From Geobacteraceae bacterium GWC2_53_11 (lineage in GTDB: Bacteria; Desulfobacterota; Desulfuromonadia; Geobacterales; Pseudopelobacteraceae), in NCBI GenBank assembly GCA_001802645.1, contig MGZJ01000077.1:1-39985 (forward strand): 39,985 nucleotides of DNA, given 5' to 3'. The stretch's first letter is position 1. Each line of letters begins with the position of its first letter. This document shows positions 7,381 through 17,894 of this stretch, one piece after another. Below the pieces are notes generated by a model. The model saw nothing but the letters and a program-made list of their open reading frames with translations, did not search any database and was not told the origin of the DNA. The position numbers were made by a program, and so were the translations under genes.

Positions 7381-10038
7381 ATGGCGCAGAAGTTTGTGTA
7401 TTTCTTTGGAAATGGTAAGGCAGAAGGCCGGGCTGACATGAAAAATCTGCTGGGGGGCAAAGGGGCAAATCTCGCCGAAATGACCAGCATTGGTTTGCCG
7501 GTTCCCCCCGGTTTTACGCTCACTACAGAAGTTTGTACCGAGTTTTATAAGAATGATAGAAATTATCCCGCTTCGCTGGCTGCAGAAGTTGCCACCCATC
7601 TTGCCGAAGTGGAAGCTTTGATGGGGCGTACCTTTGGCGATGCCGCCAACCCCCTGCTGGTTTCGGTCCGTTCCGGTGCCCGTGCCTCCATGCCGGGTAT
7701 GATGGACACGGTTCTCAACCTTGGTCTCAACGATATAACGGTTCAGGGTATCATCTCCCAGAGCGGTGACGAGCGCTTCGCCTATGATGCCTATCGCCGT
7801 TTTGTCCAGATGTACTCCGATGTCGTCATGAATATGGACAAGCATGTCCTTGAACACCTGCTGGAGCAGAAGAAGGAAGAGCGGGGCGTTCATCTCGATA
7901 CCGAACTGACTGCCGGTGACTGGAAGGACCTGGTCGCGGCCTTCAAGGCAGCAATCAAGGAAGAGCTTGGCGTTGCGTTCCCGGAAGATCCGATGGATCA
8001 GCTGTGGGGAGCGATCGGCGCCGTGTTCGGCTCGTGGATGAACCAGCGTGCCGTTACCTACCGCCGCCTGAACAATATCCCTGCTGAGTGGGGCACGGCT
8101 GTCAACGTCCAGTCCATGGTGTACGGCAACATGGGAGACGACTGCGCCACCGGTGTGGCCTTTACCCGCGACCCGTCAACCGGTGAAAACTATTTCTACG
8201 GTGAATACCTGGTCAACGCCCAGGGTGAGGATGTCGTTGCCGGGATCCGTACCCCCCAGCCGATCAACCGTGCCAAGGAAACGAATCTCCCCCCCATGGA
8301 AGAGGTGTTGCCGGAATGCTACCAGCAGCTGGCCAATATCCGTTCCATTCTGGAAAAACATTACAAGGATATGCAGGATATCGAGTTCACCATTGAAAAA
8401 GGTAAACTCTTCATGCTGCAGACCCGCAACGGCAAGCGTACCGCTCCGGCGGCTATCAAGATTGCTGTTGATATGGTTGCCGAAGGGCTGATCGACCAGA
8501 AAACCGCCGTGAAGCGCGTGGCACCGGAACAGCTCGACCAGTTGCTGCACCCGTCGCTTGACCCGAAAGCGGTCAAAAATGTCATTGCCAAAGGGCTGCC
8601 TGCTTCTCCGGGAGCCGTGTCGGGTTGCGTCGTGTTTACCGCCGACGAAGCCGAGTCCGAGGCCAAAACCGGCAAGAAAGTTATCCTGGTCCGCGTTGAA
8701 ACTTCACCGGAAGATATCCACGGCATGCATGCCGCCCAGGGAATCCTGACCGCCCGTGGCGGCATGACCTCGCACGCGGCGGTTGTTGCCCGTGGCATGG
8801 GTAAGTGCTGCGTTGCCGGTTGCGGAGACATCAAGGTTGATTATGCCAACCAGTGCTTTACCGCCAAGAACGGCGTTGTCGTCAAAAAGGGCGACATGAT
8901 CACCCTGGACGGAACAGCCGGCGAGATCATGCTGGGTGCGGTTCCGACCGTGTCTCCCGAGTTGACCGGAGATTTCGGCACGCTGATGGGGTGGGTTGAC
9001 GGTATCCGCCGCCTGAAGGTTCGTACCAATGCCGATACACCGCACGATGCCAAGGTAGCCCGTCAGTTCGGCGCCGAGGGAATCGGACTTTGCCGTACCG
9101 AGCATATGTTCTTTGACGCCGAGCGTATCGCTGCGGTACGTGAGATGATCCTGTCGGAAGACGTTGAAGGGCGTGAGCTTGCATTGGCGAAGATTTTGCC
9201 GATGCAGAAGGGTGACTTCATCGGTCTGTTCCGTGAAATGAAAGGCCTGCCGGTCACCATCCGTCTGCTTGACCCGCCGCTGCACGAGTTCCTTCCCCAG
9301 GAAGAAAAAGATATCGAAGAGCTGTGCAAGACCATGAAGGTGCCGGTCAACGCGCTCAAGCACAAGATCGAGTCGCTGCACGAGTTCAACCCGATGCTGG
9401 GCCATCGTGGCTGCCGTCTCGGCATCACCTACCCGGAAATCTACAACATGCAGGTAACGGCGATCATGGAAGCGGCCTGTGAACTGGTCAAGAACGAAGG
9501 TTTCAGCATCGTGCCGGAGATCATGATTCCGCTGATCGCGACGGTCAAGGAACTGTCGGTCCTAAAGCAGAATGCCGTTGCCATCTGCGACGAGATAATT
9601 GCTCGCTACGGTGTCAAGGTGGAATACCTGATCGGCACGATGATCGAGCTGCCCCGCGCGGCCCTGACCGCCGACGAGATTGCCGTCGAGGCGGAGTTCT
9701 TCTCTTTCGGTACTAACGACCTGACCCAGACGACCTTCGGCCTGTCCCGCGACGATGCTGGCAAGTTCCTGCCGTTCTACGTCGATAACGGCATCCTGCC
9801 GGAAGATCCCTTCGTATCGCTTGATCAGAACGGCGTCGGCAAACTGGTCAAGATGGCCTGCGAACTGGGCCGTGCTACCCGTCCGAACATCAAGCTCGGC
9901 ATCTGCGGTGAGCATGGCGGCGATCCGTCATCGGTCATTTTCTGCCACAACGTCGGGCTGGATTATGTGTCCTGCTCCCCGTTCCGGGTGCCGATCGCCC
10001 GTTTGGCAGCAGCGCACGCGGTTCTGGATGAAAAATAA
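7381..10038 (+). CDS. ppdK: Pyruvate, phosphate dikinase
   Basis: An 885-aa enzyme of full family length that reversibly converts pyruvate, ATP and phosphate to phosphoenolpyruvate, AMP and pyrophosphate in the cytoplasm. Domain order: N-terminal ATP-grasp nucleotide-binding domain (residues 1-350, with [11 protein letters not shown] and [16 protein letters not shown]), the swivelling phosphohistidine domain with [13 protein letters not shown] (His465 as phospho-carrier), and the C-terminal PEP/pyruvate TIM barrel with [11 protein letters not shown] and ICGEHGG (Cys842 as the acid/base residue). It is monocistronic, with its own promoter and a strong terminator. In an acetate-using anaerobe it fits gluconeogenic supply of PEP from pyruvate. 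No unusual residue is seen. Confidence 0.97.
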   Translation: MAQKFVYFFGNGKAEGRADMKNLLGGKGANLAEMTSIGLPVPPGFTLTTEVCTEFYKNDRNYPASLAAEVATHLAEVEALMGRTFGDAANPLLVSVRSGARASMPGMMDTVLNLGLNDITVQGIISQSGDERFAYDAYRRFVQMYSDVVMNMDKHVLEHLLEQKKEERGVHLDTELTAGDWKDLVAAFKAAIKEELGVAFPEDPMDQLWGAIGAVFGSWMNQRAVTYRRLNNIPAEWGTAVNVQSMVYGNMGDDCATGVAFTRDPSTGENYFYGEYLVNAQGEDVVAGIRTPQPINRAKETNLPPMEEVLPECYQQLANIRSILEKHYKDMQDIEFTIEKGKLFMLQTRNGKRTAPAAIKIAVDMVAEGLIDQKTAVKRVAPEQLDQLLHPSLDPKAVKNVIAKGLPASPGAVSGCVVFTADEAESEAKTGKKVILVRVETSPEDIHGMHAAQGILTARGGMTSHAAVVARGMGKCCVAGCGDIKVDYANQCFTAKNGVVVKKGDMITLDGTAGEIMLGAVPTVSPELTGDFGTLMGWVDGIRRLKVRTNADTPHDAKVARQFGAEGIGLCRTEHMFFDAERIAAVREMILSEDVEGRELALAKILPMQKGDFIGLFREMKGLPVTIRLLDPPLHEFLPQEEKDIEELCKTMKVPVNALKHKIESLHEFNPMLGHRGCRLGITYPEIYNMQVTAIMEAACELVKNEGFSIVPEIMIPLIATVKELSVLKQNAVAICDEIIARYGVKVEYLIGTMIELPRAALTADEIAVEAEFFSFGTNDLTQTTFGLSRDDAGKFLPFYVDNGILPEDPFVSLDQNGVGKLVKMACELGRATRPNIKLGICGEHGGDPSSVIFCHNVGLDYVSCSPFRVPIARLAAAHAVLDEK

Positions 10039-10063
10039 TCCATAGTCGCACCGTTGTCTCACG

Positions 10064-10112
10064 AAAAAAGTCCGTTCAGTTCCTGATAACTCAGGCTGAA
10101 CGGACTTTTTTG
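10064..10112 (+). terminator. Rho-independent terminator after ppdK
   Basis: A 16-bp perfect inverted repeat (10064-10079 with 10096-10111, AGTCCGTTCAG core) flanked by A6 and T6, so it can work in both directions, between convergent ppdK and cbiL. Confidence 0.9.
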
Positions 10113-10120
10113 TTAAGGAC

Positions 10121-10159
10121 GGCGGCTATTGCCGCAAGGGCGCAAGTATTGCGCCCCTA
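10121..10159. repeat. REP-like double palindrome overlapping the cbiL stop
   Basis: GGGCGCAA (10138-10145) and TTGCGCCC (10149-10156) form an 8-bp stem with a three-base loop. Beside it GGCGGC (10121-10126), TATT and GCCGC form a second short palindrome. On the minus strand it reads GTAGGGGCGCAATAC..., a style of dispersed repeat common in bacterial intergenic DNA. The cbiL stop codon TAG (10159-10157) is its first bases. Confidence 0.45.
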
Positions 10160-10855
10160 CTTGATAATCATCAACGACAGATAATCCGGTGAGTGGGCGG
10201 CGATCTCGTTGAAGTTGGTCAGCACCTTCTGGCGGGAGCTGCCGACGCGCTCGACGAAAACGGTTCTCTGTTCCCTGCCGGTTGTTCGGAGCAGCTCAAT
10301 AATCGCGGCAAAAAGCGGCTTGACCTTCAGAAGTACGACCGTCTCATAAGTTGACAGAGCTGCTTTGATCTGCTCTATTCCGGCGGTGGCAGGTATGACG
10401 ACCATTTTCTCGTCGGCCTCCACCAGCGGGAGTGCGGCTACAGACGCTGCGGCATTAATGCTTGAAATGCCGGGAATGATCTCGATCGGCAGCTGGGGCC
10501 ACTGCTCGCGCAGGAGGCGCAGCAGGTAGATGAAGGTCGAGTAAAACAGGGGGTCGCCGATGGTGATGAAGGCGACGGAACGCCCCGCTTCCGCATGGCC
10601 GGCGATCAAAGCCGCCGCTTCCTGCCAGGCCGGGATCAGGCGAGCCCGGTCGGAGGTCATGGGAAACTGGTGGACGATAATCTCTTGGCGGCTTTCGTCG
10701 ATAAATTCCCGGATGGTCCCCAGGGCAACGCTTGCCTCGGTTGGATTGGAAACCGGAGCGAGGACGACATCGACATGCCTCAGGATACGCTCGGCCTTGC
10801 GGGTTAACAGTTCCGGATCACCCGGTCCGACTCCGACGGCATAGATAGTACCCAC
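10157..10855 (-). CDS. cbiL: Precorrin-2 / cobalt-precorrin-2 C20-methyltransferase
   Basis: A 232-aa SAM-dependent tetrapyrrole methyltransferase. The N-terminal GVGPGDPELLTRKA (residues 8-21) and the ITIGDPLFYSTF segment near 97-108 are the class III methyltransferase signatures, and the length fits CobI/CbiL. It adds the C20 methyl group in corrin ring synthesis. It starts with GTG at 10855, which overlaps the cbiET stop by one base (TAGTG), so the two are translationally coupled. An anaerobic host makes the CbiL (cobalt-precorrin) assignment more likely than CobI; sequence reading alone cannot settle that. The last codons run into a REP-like palindrome. Confidence 0.92.
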   Translation of the reverse strand: MGTIYAVGVGPGDPELLTRKAERILRHVDVVLAPVSNPTEASVALGTIREFIDESRQEIIVHQFPMTSDRARLIPAWQEAAALIAGHAEAGRSVAFITIGDPLFYSTFIYLLRLLREQWPQLPIEIIPGISSINAAASVAALPLVEADEKMVVIPATAGIEQIKAALSTYETVVLLKVKPLFAAIIELLRTTGREQRTVFVERVGSSRQKVLTNFNEIAAHSPDYLSLMIIK

Positions 10856-12072
10856 TATTCGCCACCCTTCCGCGCTGAAATCACATAGACCGGGTTCTGT
10901 GCTTCAAACATCTTGTATTCGGTCAGGTTGCGGGTCTTGGCGACATTGATGCAGGATGCTTCAACGGTAAAGCCATGGTCTTCAAGGAATTCCACCGCGC
11001 GGGTGAGTGTATCCAGAGTCACGGCATTGATAACCACAACCCCTTCCGGTTTCAGACGCTGGGAAATGACGTCGATGATTTCGTCCAGCTTGCCGCCCGC
11101 CCCGCCGATGAAAACGCGATCCGGATCGGGCATGTCGTCAAGACCGTCAGGAGCATAGGCTTCGATCAGCTTCACGTTGCGGGTACAGAATTTTTTCAGA
11201 TTTTCGTTGATAAATCCGATGCATTGCTGGTTTTTCTCGACGGCAAAGATCTTGCCCCCGGGCATGAGGTTGGATGCCTCAATTGAAATGGAGCAGCTTC
11301 CGGCACCGATATCCCACAGGACCAGATCATCCTGAAGCTGAAGCTTGGCAAGGGTGACCGCCCGTACTTCCTGCTTGGTGATCAGCTTTTTTGACGTGTG
11401 GAATTCGTCATCATCAATGCCGATAAGCGGATAGTGGACAAGATTCGGTTCGTAAGTGCGGATCAGAATAAGGATATTCAGCTCGGAAGCAGGCATATCA
11501 AGCAGCCCGCGCAGCGGAGTTTTGGTGAATTTTTCGGTCGGCATGCCGAGATCTTCGCAGAGCCAGGCTTCATACCCTTCCGCACCCCGTTCGATCAGCT
11601 CGGCAGCAATGGCGGCCGGAGTATTGACTTTGTCGGTCAGCACGCAGGCTTTTTCAGCGGCGATGATCTTATCGATCGCCTGGTGCATGCCGCGGCCATG
11701 GACAGAAACAAAGATGCCGTCGTCCCATGGCTCCTTGATGCGGGCAAAAGCGTACTGCATGCTGGTGACATTGGGGAAGATCTCGATGCGCTCCTTGGGC
11801 AGATTGCGCAGGAGAAAGCGTGAGATGCCGAAGAAGGTCGGATCGCCCGAAGCAAGCAGCACGACGGTCTGGTCGGTGTTCTTGAGAAATTCAAGGAGTT
11901 CGGAGAGATCGCCCAGCTCGCGCTTGACTCCGGAAAAATCGGGGAACACATCCAGGTGCCGTTGATGGCCGATCATGATATCGGCAGTGCCGATAATCTC
12001 CAGCGCCCTGGCCGGAAAGCCGTCCCACCCGGTAAATCCTGCTCCAATCAGATAGATCGTTTGTTGTGCCAT
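10855..12072 (-). CDS. cbiET: Fused precorrin-6Y C5,15-methyltransferase/decarboxylase (CbiE-CbiT)
   Basis: A 405-aa fusion. Residues 1 to about 200 are CbiE, a class III tetrapyrrole methyltransferase, with IYLIGAGFTGWDGFPARAL at the N-terminus and LLASGDPTFFGI near 72-83. Residues about 212-405 are CbiT, a class I SAM methyltransferase with decarboxylase activity, with LWDIGAGSCSISIEA as motif I and VFIGGAGGKLDEII downstream. Together they methylate C5 and C15 and decarboxylate the C12 acetate side chain in cobalamin synthesis. The CbiE-CbiT fusion corresponds to CobL of aerobic organisms. It is followed by cbiL with a one-base overlap; no other cobalamin gene is in the window, so the rest of the pathway must lie elsewhere. 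Confidence 0.93.
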   Translation of the reverse strand: MAQQTIYLIGAGFTGWDGFPARALEIIGTADIMIGHQRHLDVFPDFSGVKRELGDLSELLEFLKNTDQTVVLLASGDPTFFGISRFLLRNLPKERIEIFPNVTSMQYAFARIKEPWDDGIFVSVHGRGMHQAIDKIIAAEKACVLTDKVNTPAAIAAELIERGAEGYEAWLCEDLGMPTEKFTKTPLRGLLDMPASELNILILIRTYEPNLVHYPLIGIDDDEFHTSKKLITKQEVRAVTLAKLQLQDDLVLWDIGAGSCSISIEASNLMPGGKIFAVEKNQQCIGFINENLKKFCTRNVKLIEAYAPDGLDDMPDPDRVFIGGAGGKLDEIIDVISQRLKPEGVVVINAVTLDTLTRAVEFLEDHGFTVEASCINVAKTRNLTEYKMFEAQNPVYVISARKGGE

Positions 12073-12113
12073 GGTTCGTGCCCCGTCAGGAAAGTCAGAA
12101 TAATTTCCGGCAA

Positions 12114-12124
12114 ACTATACCATC
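12114..12124 (-). promoter_or_regulatory. Extended -10 promoter candidate for cbiET
   Basis: Minus-strand TG-G-TATAGT (extended -10) lies 42 bases before the cbiET ATG; a weak TGATTT is 17 bases further up. It lies downstream of the typA terminator, so cbiET-cbiL would have its own promoter. Confidence 0.35.
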
Positions 12125-12203
12125 CGCCTGACTAAAAATCACCTGATTATTCCGGGTTAGAGATGCCGTTGGATTGATTGTTTCCCGTATCTCTCTTGGA
12201 AAT

Positions 12204-12237
12204 AAAAAAACGGGCCGGGAAAAATCCCCGGCCCGTT
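12204..12237 (-). terminator. Rho-independent terminator after typA
   Basis: On the minus strand AACGGGCCGGGGA pairs with TCCCGGCCCGTT around a short T-loop and is followed by a run of Ts, 24 bases after the typA stop. Confidence 0.9.
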
Positions 12238-12260
12238 CAATGTGCGTATGGGTGCTGCTG

Positions 12261-14066
<1,806 letters not shown>

Positions 14067-14102
14067 GGGTAAAACTCCTCAATAGTTAGGCCTGACAGCC
14101 CT

Positions 14103-14137
14103 AAGCAAAATAAAACGACGGGCATTGCTGCCCGTCG
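14103..14137 (-). terminator. Rho-independent terminator after the Roadblock pair
   Basis: CGACGGGC (14116-14123) pairs with GCCCGTCG (14130-14137). On the minus strand it is followed by TTTTATTTTGC, so it ends the two-gene unit coming from 15751. Confidence 0.85.
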
Positions 14138-14215
14138 AAGATTTGACACTATGTCAGGTTTTCGTAGCTATGGCAAGTATTTACTGGCCATATGCAGAAA
14201 AAAATGCTGTGCGCC

Positions 14216-15013
14216 CTATATGCCGTCCCACCCCAGAATCCCGCCGCCGTTGACAACCTCAACCCGTATCTGGTCGCCGTTGCTGACGCCCAGCAGCTCT
14301 TTCAGCGCCTGGGTCAGGATGATCCTGCCGTCATAGACATGATCCCGGTCGTGCTGAATCACGGTGATCGGGACATGCTTGCTGACTCCGGTGGTGCGGT
14401 TGGTCACGGTCAGCTTTTTGAACGGGCCGGTTTTGAAGAAATTGCTGATTTCAAGCGCGGTGTCCCGGTTGACGCTGGCGTTGTCGGTCATCGACTCCCA
14501 GAACGTTCCGGCGGTCTTTTTCATGGTTTCGCAACTCAGCAGCACTCCTTTTACATCCGAAACCGCCCTGTAGTCAGAGTAGGCGGGTGCCATTGCCTGA
14601 CGAGGCGCAGCTACGGCAAGCGGCGGAACCACTGCCTGCGGCTGTGCCGCTTGAGTTGTCTGGACGAGGAGCTGGTCAATTGACAGCTTTTCGAGTTTCT
14701 TGATGGCAACATTTAGGGAGATGAACAGCAGCTGGATGTTGACAACCGGCTGGCAGAGGATGACGACAAACATGTTCGGCAGGGTCTTGATGATCAGCCG
14801 CCCCAGTTCGCAACGGATATCAAAAAGCTTTACCCCGCCGGTAACGTCCTGAAGGCCGACCGTGCTGTCCTGCAGCAGTTCGGCGGCGCCCTTGAGCGTG
14901 GCCGCGTCGAAGTAGGCGGGGAACGAATGGGCCAGGACGTTGCCTCGCTCGTCGGAGAGCATGCCCCCCATTACTCCGGGGACCGAGGTTAAGCCGAGCA
15001 TGACTGACTGCAT
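14216..15013 (-). CDS. Roadblock/LC7-domain protein with uncharacterised C-terminal domain
   Basis: A 265-aa cytoplasmic protein. Residues 1 to about 115 look like a Roadblock/LC7 (MglB-like) domain: GVMGGMLSDERGNVLAHSFP is the typical strand-turn-strand, and the segment LFISLNVAIKKLEKL is the last helix. A Pro/Ala/Gln-rich linker (about 118-145) follows. Residues about 150-265 are a separate domain I do not recognise. Its end, GRIILTQALKELLGVSNGDQIRVEV, resembles the swapped-hairpin fold of AbrB/SpoVT proteins. Roadblock proteins usually bind and regulate Ras-like GTPases of the MglA type, but no MglA gene is present here. It lies 12 bases downstream of the DUF4388-Roadblock gene, in the same operon. 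Confidence 0.7.
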   Translation of the reverse strand: MQSVMLGLTSVPGVMGGMLSDERGNVLAHSFPAYFDAATLKGAAELLQDSTVGLQDVTGGVKLFDIRCELGRLIIKTLPNMFVVILCQPVVNIQLLFISLNVAIKKLEKLSIDQLLVQTTQAAQPQAVVPPLAVAAPRQAMAPAYSDYRAVSDVKGVLLSCETMKKTAGTFWESMTDNASVNRDTALEISNFFKTGPFKKLTVTNRTTGVSKHVPITVIQHDRDHVYDGRIILTQALKELLGVSNGDQIRVEVVNGGGILGWDGI

Positions 15014-15025
15014 GACCGTTACCCC

Positions 15026-15751
15026 CTACTTCTGCGCCAGAACGCGGCGGATTTCTGCGTCAAGCGAATTGACATTAGCGGTTCCTTTGGCGGAAACGCA
15101 GAGATGATGCCGCTTTGAATCGAACAGGAGCAGGTGGTGCTCACTGCCATGCACCGTGGCGGCCTTAAATTCGCCGATGCCGAACTGTGATCCGATCTGG
15201 CCGGAAAAAATAGACAGAAAAAGTCCGTTGGCGGCAAGAAGCTCAGCCTGGTACGAAGAATCGTCCGCCACGGCCCCGTCCTTGGTCATCACCAGAGCCT
15301 GTTCGATTTCCGGAATAACGGAAAGTTTTACGCTGATGTCACTCATGCCTGTACCCTCCCTGGAGGAGCTGGCTTTTGCCTGTTGCTGCTGTGGTTTCTG
15401 CGGTGCGTCGATTCTTGCTTCGTCCATGCGGCGGAGCGCTTCCAGGATTAGAAACCCCAATGATTGCTCGATCGTCCGGCTGGTCGTTGCCACTTTTGGT
15501 TCGCTCCGGAACGTGCCGCCGACCCACCCCATGATGGAATAGAAGGCCTCTTCTCCGACCCGACTTTCTTGCTCCGCATGAATTACATCGCCATCGCGGA
15601 AATAAATTACCCCGGTGTTACCCTGATGCTCGACGATCAGGCACCCCGAATAGCGGTTGCCGCCCTTGACTTGAATAATGTCAGCCAGTGACATGCCGCT
15701 GACTGCGCCGACAAAACCAAGATGTTCGGTATGTAATGCCGGTTGTCCCAT
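15026..15751 (-). CDS. DUF4388 (PATAN) plus Roadblock/LC7 protein
   Basis: A 241-aa protein. I choose the ATG at 15751, preceded by AAGGAA, over the longer in-frame start at 15865, whose added residues run into AT-rich promoter DNA. Residues about 10-125 match DUF4388/PATAN: GMSLADIIQVKGGNRYSGCLIVEH, GVIYFRDGDVIHAE, and a final amphipathic helix. A Gln/Ser-rich linker (about 128-150) leads to a Roadblock/LC7-like domain (about 152-241) with ALVMTKDGAVADDSSY and a C-terminal helix LDAEIRRVLAQK. DUF4388 proteins are widespread in myxobacteria and Geobacter, often near chemotaxis or GTPase switch systems. With the neighbouring gene it forms a two-gene unit, probably making Roadblock homo- or heterodimers. 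Confidence 0.8.
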   Translation of the reverse strand: MGQPALHTEHLGFVGAVSGMSLADIIQVKGGNRYSGCLIVEHQGNTGVIYFRDGDVIHAEQESRVGEEAFYSIMGWVGGTFRSEPKVATTSRTIEQSLGFLILEALRRMDEARIDAPQKPQQQQAKASSSREGTGMSDISVKLSVIPEIEQALVMTKDGAVADDSSYQAELLAANGLFLSIFSGQIGSQFGIGEFKAATVHGSEHHLLLFDSKRHHLCVSAKGTANVNSLDAEIRRVLAQK

Positions 15752-15837
15752 GGAGCTGAATTCCTTCCTGTCAGATCGCAGCGGATCGCCAGTAAATTTA
15801 ATGAGAGGACGGCACAATAAAACATTTACTACCAAAA

Positions 15838-15970
15838 TGCAAAACATTTTTATATAAAATGGCATGTCTTAACTAGCTGTATTTTCGATATAAATAATGT
15901 ATTAAATAGGATATATGATTATATAACAAATGGTACGAAATTTGTATTATACCGATATTTTATAAAAATA
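15838..15970 (-). promoter_or_regulatory. AT-rich promoter region of the Roadblock operon
   Basis: About 130 bases of strikingly AT-rich DNA in a GC-rich region. The minus strand has two exact TATAAT words (15951-15946 and 15923-15918); TACAAA lies 17 bases upstream of the second. It could hold overlapping promoters or bind a nucleoid protein. Confidence 0.45.
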
Positions 15971-15997
15971 AAAGCCACCCTCACAAGGAGGGTGGCT
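15961..15997 (-). terminator. Rho-independent terminator after the CoA-binding gene
   Basis: AGCCACCCTC (15973-15982) and GAGGGTGGCT (15988-15997) form a 10-bp perfect stem. On the minus strand it is followed by TTTATTTTTATA. Confidence 0.9.
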
Positions 15998-16030
15998 GGC
16001 TGATCTGCTTGAAACTATTCCAGAGGTACT

Positions 16031-16435
16031 TCAGTGCTCGTGATAGCCCAATACCACCAGTGCGCAACTGCCGTCGGCGATAACGTTGATTCCCTGTTCA
16101 CGGCAGAGCGCCACGGCATCAGGATGTTCTGCACCCGGCTGCATCCAGATGTTCTTGATCCCTTTTGCGACTGCCAGCGGCACGAGCTGCAAGGTAACCG
16201 CAGGCGGGGTGACCATTGATATGCTTTCCACCTCCGAAGGAAGGTCGCTGATCGTAGCAACGCAGGCGACACCCTCGATTTCCGGCTCGTTGGGATTGAC
16301 CGGTATGGCTTTTCTGCCGTTTTGCAGGTAGCAACGCAGCACCTTGTTGCCATATTTCTGCCGGTTGGTGGAAGCGCCGACCACCCCGAAGGCGGGTGAA
16401 GCGAGGAACTGTTTGATCTGATCTTGAATAGTCAT
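16031..16435 (-). CDS. CoA-binding domain protein (YccU-like)
   Basis: A 134-aa protein of the CoA-binding/Rossmann family related to the N-terminal domain of succinyl-CoA synthetase alpha and to E. coli YccU. The start at 16435 has an AAGGAG ribosome site. Near the N-terminus FGVVGASTNRQKYGNKV is the nucleotide-binding turn, followed by AIPVNPNEPEIEGV, MVTPPAVT and the NIWMQPGAEHP motif that is conserved in the family. The cellular role is not established. It starts 25 bases after the proA stop and ends at a shared terminator, so the two are probably co-transcribed. Confidence 0.87.
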   Translation of the reverse strand: MTIQDQIKQFLASPAFGVVGASTNRQKYGNKVLRCYLQNGRKAIPVNPNEPEIEGVACVATISDLPSEVESISMVTPPAVTLQLVPLAVAKGIKNIWMQPGAEHPDAVALCREQGINVIADGSCALVVLGYHEH

Positions 16436-16460
16436 GATGTTCTCCTTGGCATTAACGTAG

Positions 16461-17717
16461 TTACTCCCGCACCTGCCCATCGCCATAGACAATAAACTTG
16501 GTCGTCGTCAGATCCTCAAGCCCCATAGGCCCGAAGGAGTGCAGCTTGGTGGTGGAGATGCCGATTTCCGCTCCCAGGCCGAGCTGGCCGCCGTCGGCGA
16601 AACGGGTTGAGGCGTTGACCATGACACACGATGAGTTGACTTCGCGGATGAAACGCTGGGCCCGGCTGTAGTCACTGGTGATGATCGACTCGGTGTGCAG
16701 TGAGCAGTAACGGTTGATGTGTGCAATTGCGGCGTCGATGTCGTCAACTACCCGGCAGGCCAGGATCAACTCAAGATATTCGGCATACCAATCTGCTTCA
16801 GTGGCCGGAGTTGCAGAGGGTGCATAGCGGCGGAATGCTTCATCGCCTCGTAATTCGACCCCCAGTGCGGTCAGGCTGGCGGCAATTTTTGGGATGAACT
16901 CGGCGGCTACATCCTTGTGGATCAGGAGCGTTTCCAGTGCATTGCAGACGCCGGGGCGCTGGGTCTTGCTGTTGATGATGATCTGCTCGGCCTTGTCGAA
17001 ATCGGCCGACTGATCGACAAAAACGTGGCAGACCCCTTTGTAATGCTTGATCACCGGAATGCGCGAGTTCTCGACCACAAAGCGGATCAGGCTCTCGCCG
17101 CCGCGCGGGATGATCAGGTCGATGGACTCTTCCTGCTTGAGCATTTCCAGTACCCCTTCGCGTTCGGTGAAGGGAATCAGCGACAAGGCCGCGGTCGGAA
17201 TGTTCATCTCTTTCAGAATATCCTGGAGAATTTTGGCAATGGCCAGATTGGAATGGATTGCTTCAGACCCTCCCCGCAGGACGACGGCATTGCCGGCTTT
17301 CAGGCAGAGGGCAGCGGCATCGGCGGTCACGTTGGGGCGCGACTCGTAGATTATGCCGATTGTACCGAGCGGGATGCGCATTTTGCCCACCATCAGTTCG
17401 TTGGGGCGTTTCCACATTTTGGTCACTTCGCCGACCGGATCGGGCAGGGCGGCAATCTCACGCAGGGCGTCGGCGATGCCCCTGATGCGCTTGTCATCAA
17501 GCATGAGGCGGTCCAGCATGGCAGCGGAAAGCCCCTTCAGTCGCCCGGCTTCAAGGTCTTTCAGGTTCTCGACGACCAGGTCCGGCGCCCCGTTTTCAAG
17601 GGCTACAGCCATCCGGCGCAGCATGTCATTTTTAGTTGTGGTGGAAAGACGGGCCATGGCAAGCGCTGCCTGCCGGGCATCCTGTGCAATTGCGACAACT
17701 TTTTCCGCGATACTCAT
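16461..17717 (-). CDS. proA: Gamma-glutamyl phosphate reductase
   Basis: A 418-aa aldehyde-dehydrogenase-fold enzyme of standard ProA length. It reduces gamma-glutamyl phosphate to glutamate 5-semialdehyde with NADPH in proline synthesis. Supporting motifs are GTIGIIYESRPNVTADAAALCLKAGN split over 118-143, the LRGGSEAIHSN region near 147-157, and the catalytic Cys258 in TQRPGVCNALE. C-terminal GPMGLEDLTTTKFIVYG is also typical. The ATG at 17717 has GGAG upstream. proB is not adjacent in this window. A CoA-binding protein gene follows in the same operon. Confidence 0.96.
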   Translation of the reverse strand: MSIAEKVVAIAQDARQAALAMARLSTTTKNDMLRRMAVALENGAPDLVVENLKDLEAGRLKGLSAAMLDRLMLDDKRIRGIADALREIAALPDPVGEVTKMWKRPNELMVGKMRIPLGTIGIIYESRPNVTADAAALCLKAGNAVVLRGGSEAIHSNLAIAKILQDILKEMNIPTAALSLIPFTEREGVLEMLKQEESIDLIIPRGGESLIRFVVENSRIPVIKHYKGVCHVFVDQSADFDKAEQIIINSKTQRPGVCNALETLLIHKDVAAEFIPKIAASLTALGVELRGDEAFRRYAPSATPATEADWYAEYLELILACRVVDDIDAAIAHINRYCSLHTESIITSDYSRAQRFIREVNSSCVMVNASTRFADGGQLGLGAEIGISTTKLHSFGPMGLEDLTTTKFIVYGDGQVRE

Positions 17718-17766
17718 AATGTGTGCTCCAAGAATAAAATCAACCTCACCGTACTCTACCTAATAA

Positions 17767-17795
17767 ATCTTACGCAATAACAGCCAATCCGGCAA
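17767..17795 (-). promoter_or_regulatory. Promoter candidate for proA
   Basis: Minus-strand TTGCCG (17795-17790) and TAAGAT (17772-17767) are 17 bases apart, about 50 bases before the proA start. Confidence 0.4.
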
Positions 17796-17894
17796 GATAA
17801 TTGACAAATATCAGCGGCGAGTGGCCTTGCAAAACTGCTTGAGGTGCGGACAAGCCGATTGACAGCCGCGATGCCGGGTGCTACAAAATCGGTC

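Noticed and set aside
16917-17780. 287-codon plus-strand frame opposite proA
   Set aside because: Antisense to proA with intact catalytic Cys; no protein family features.
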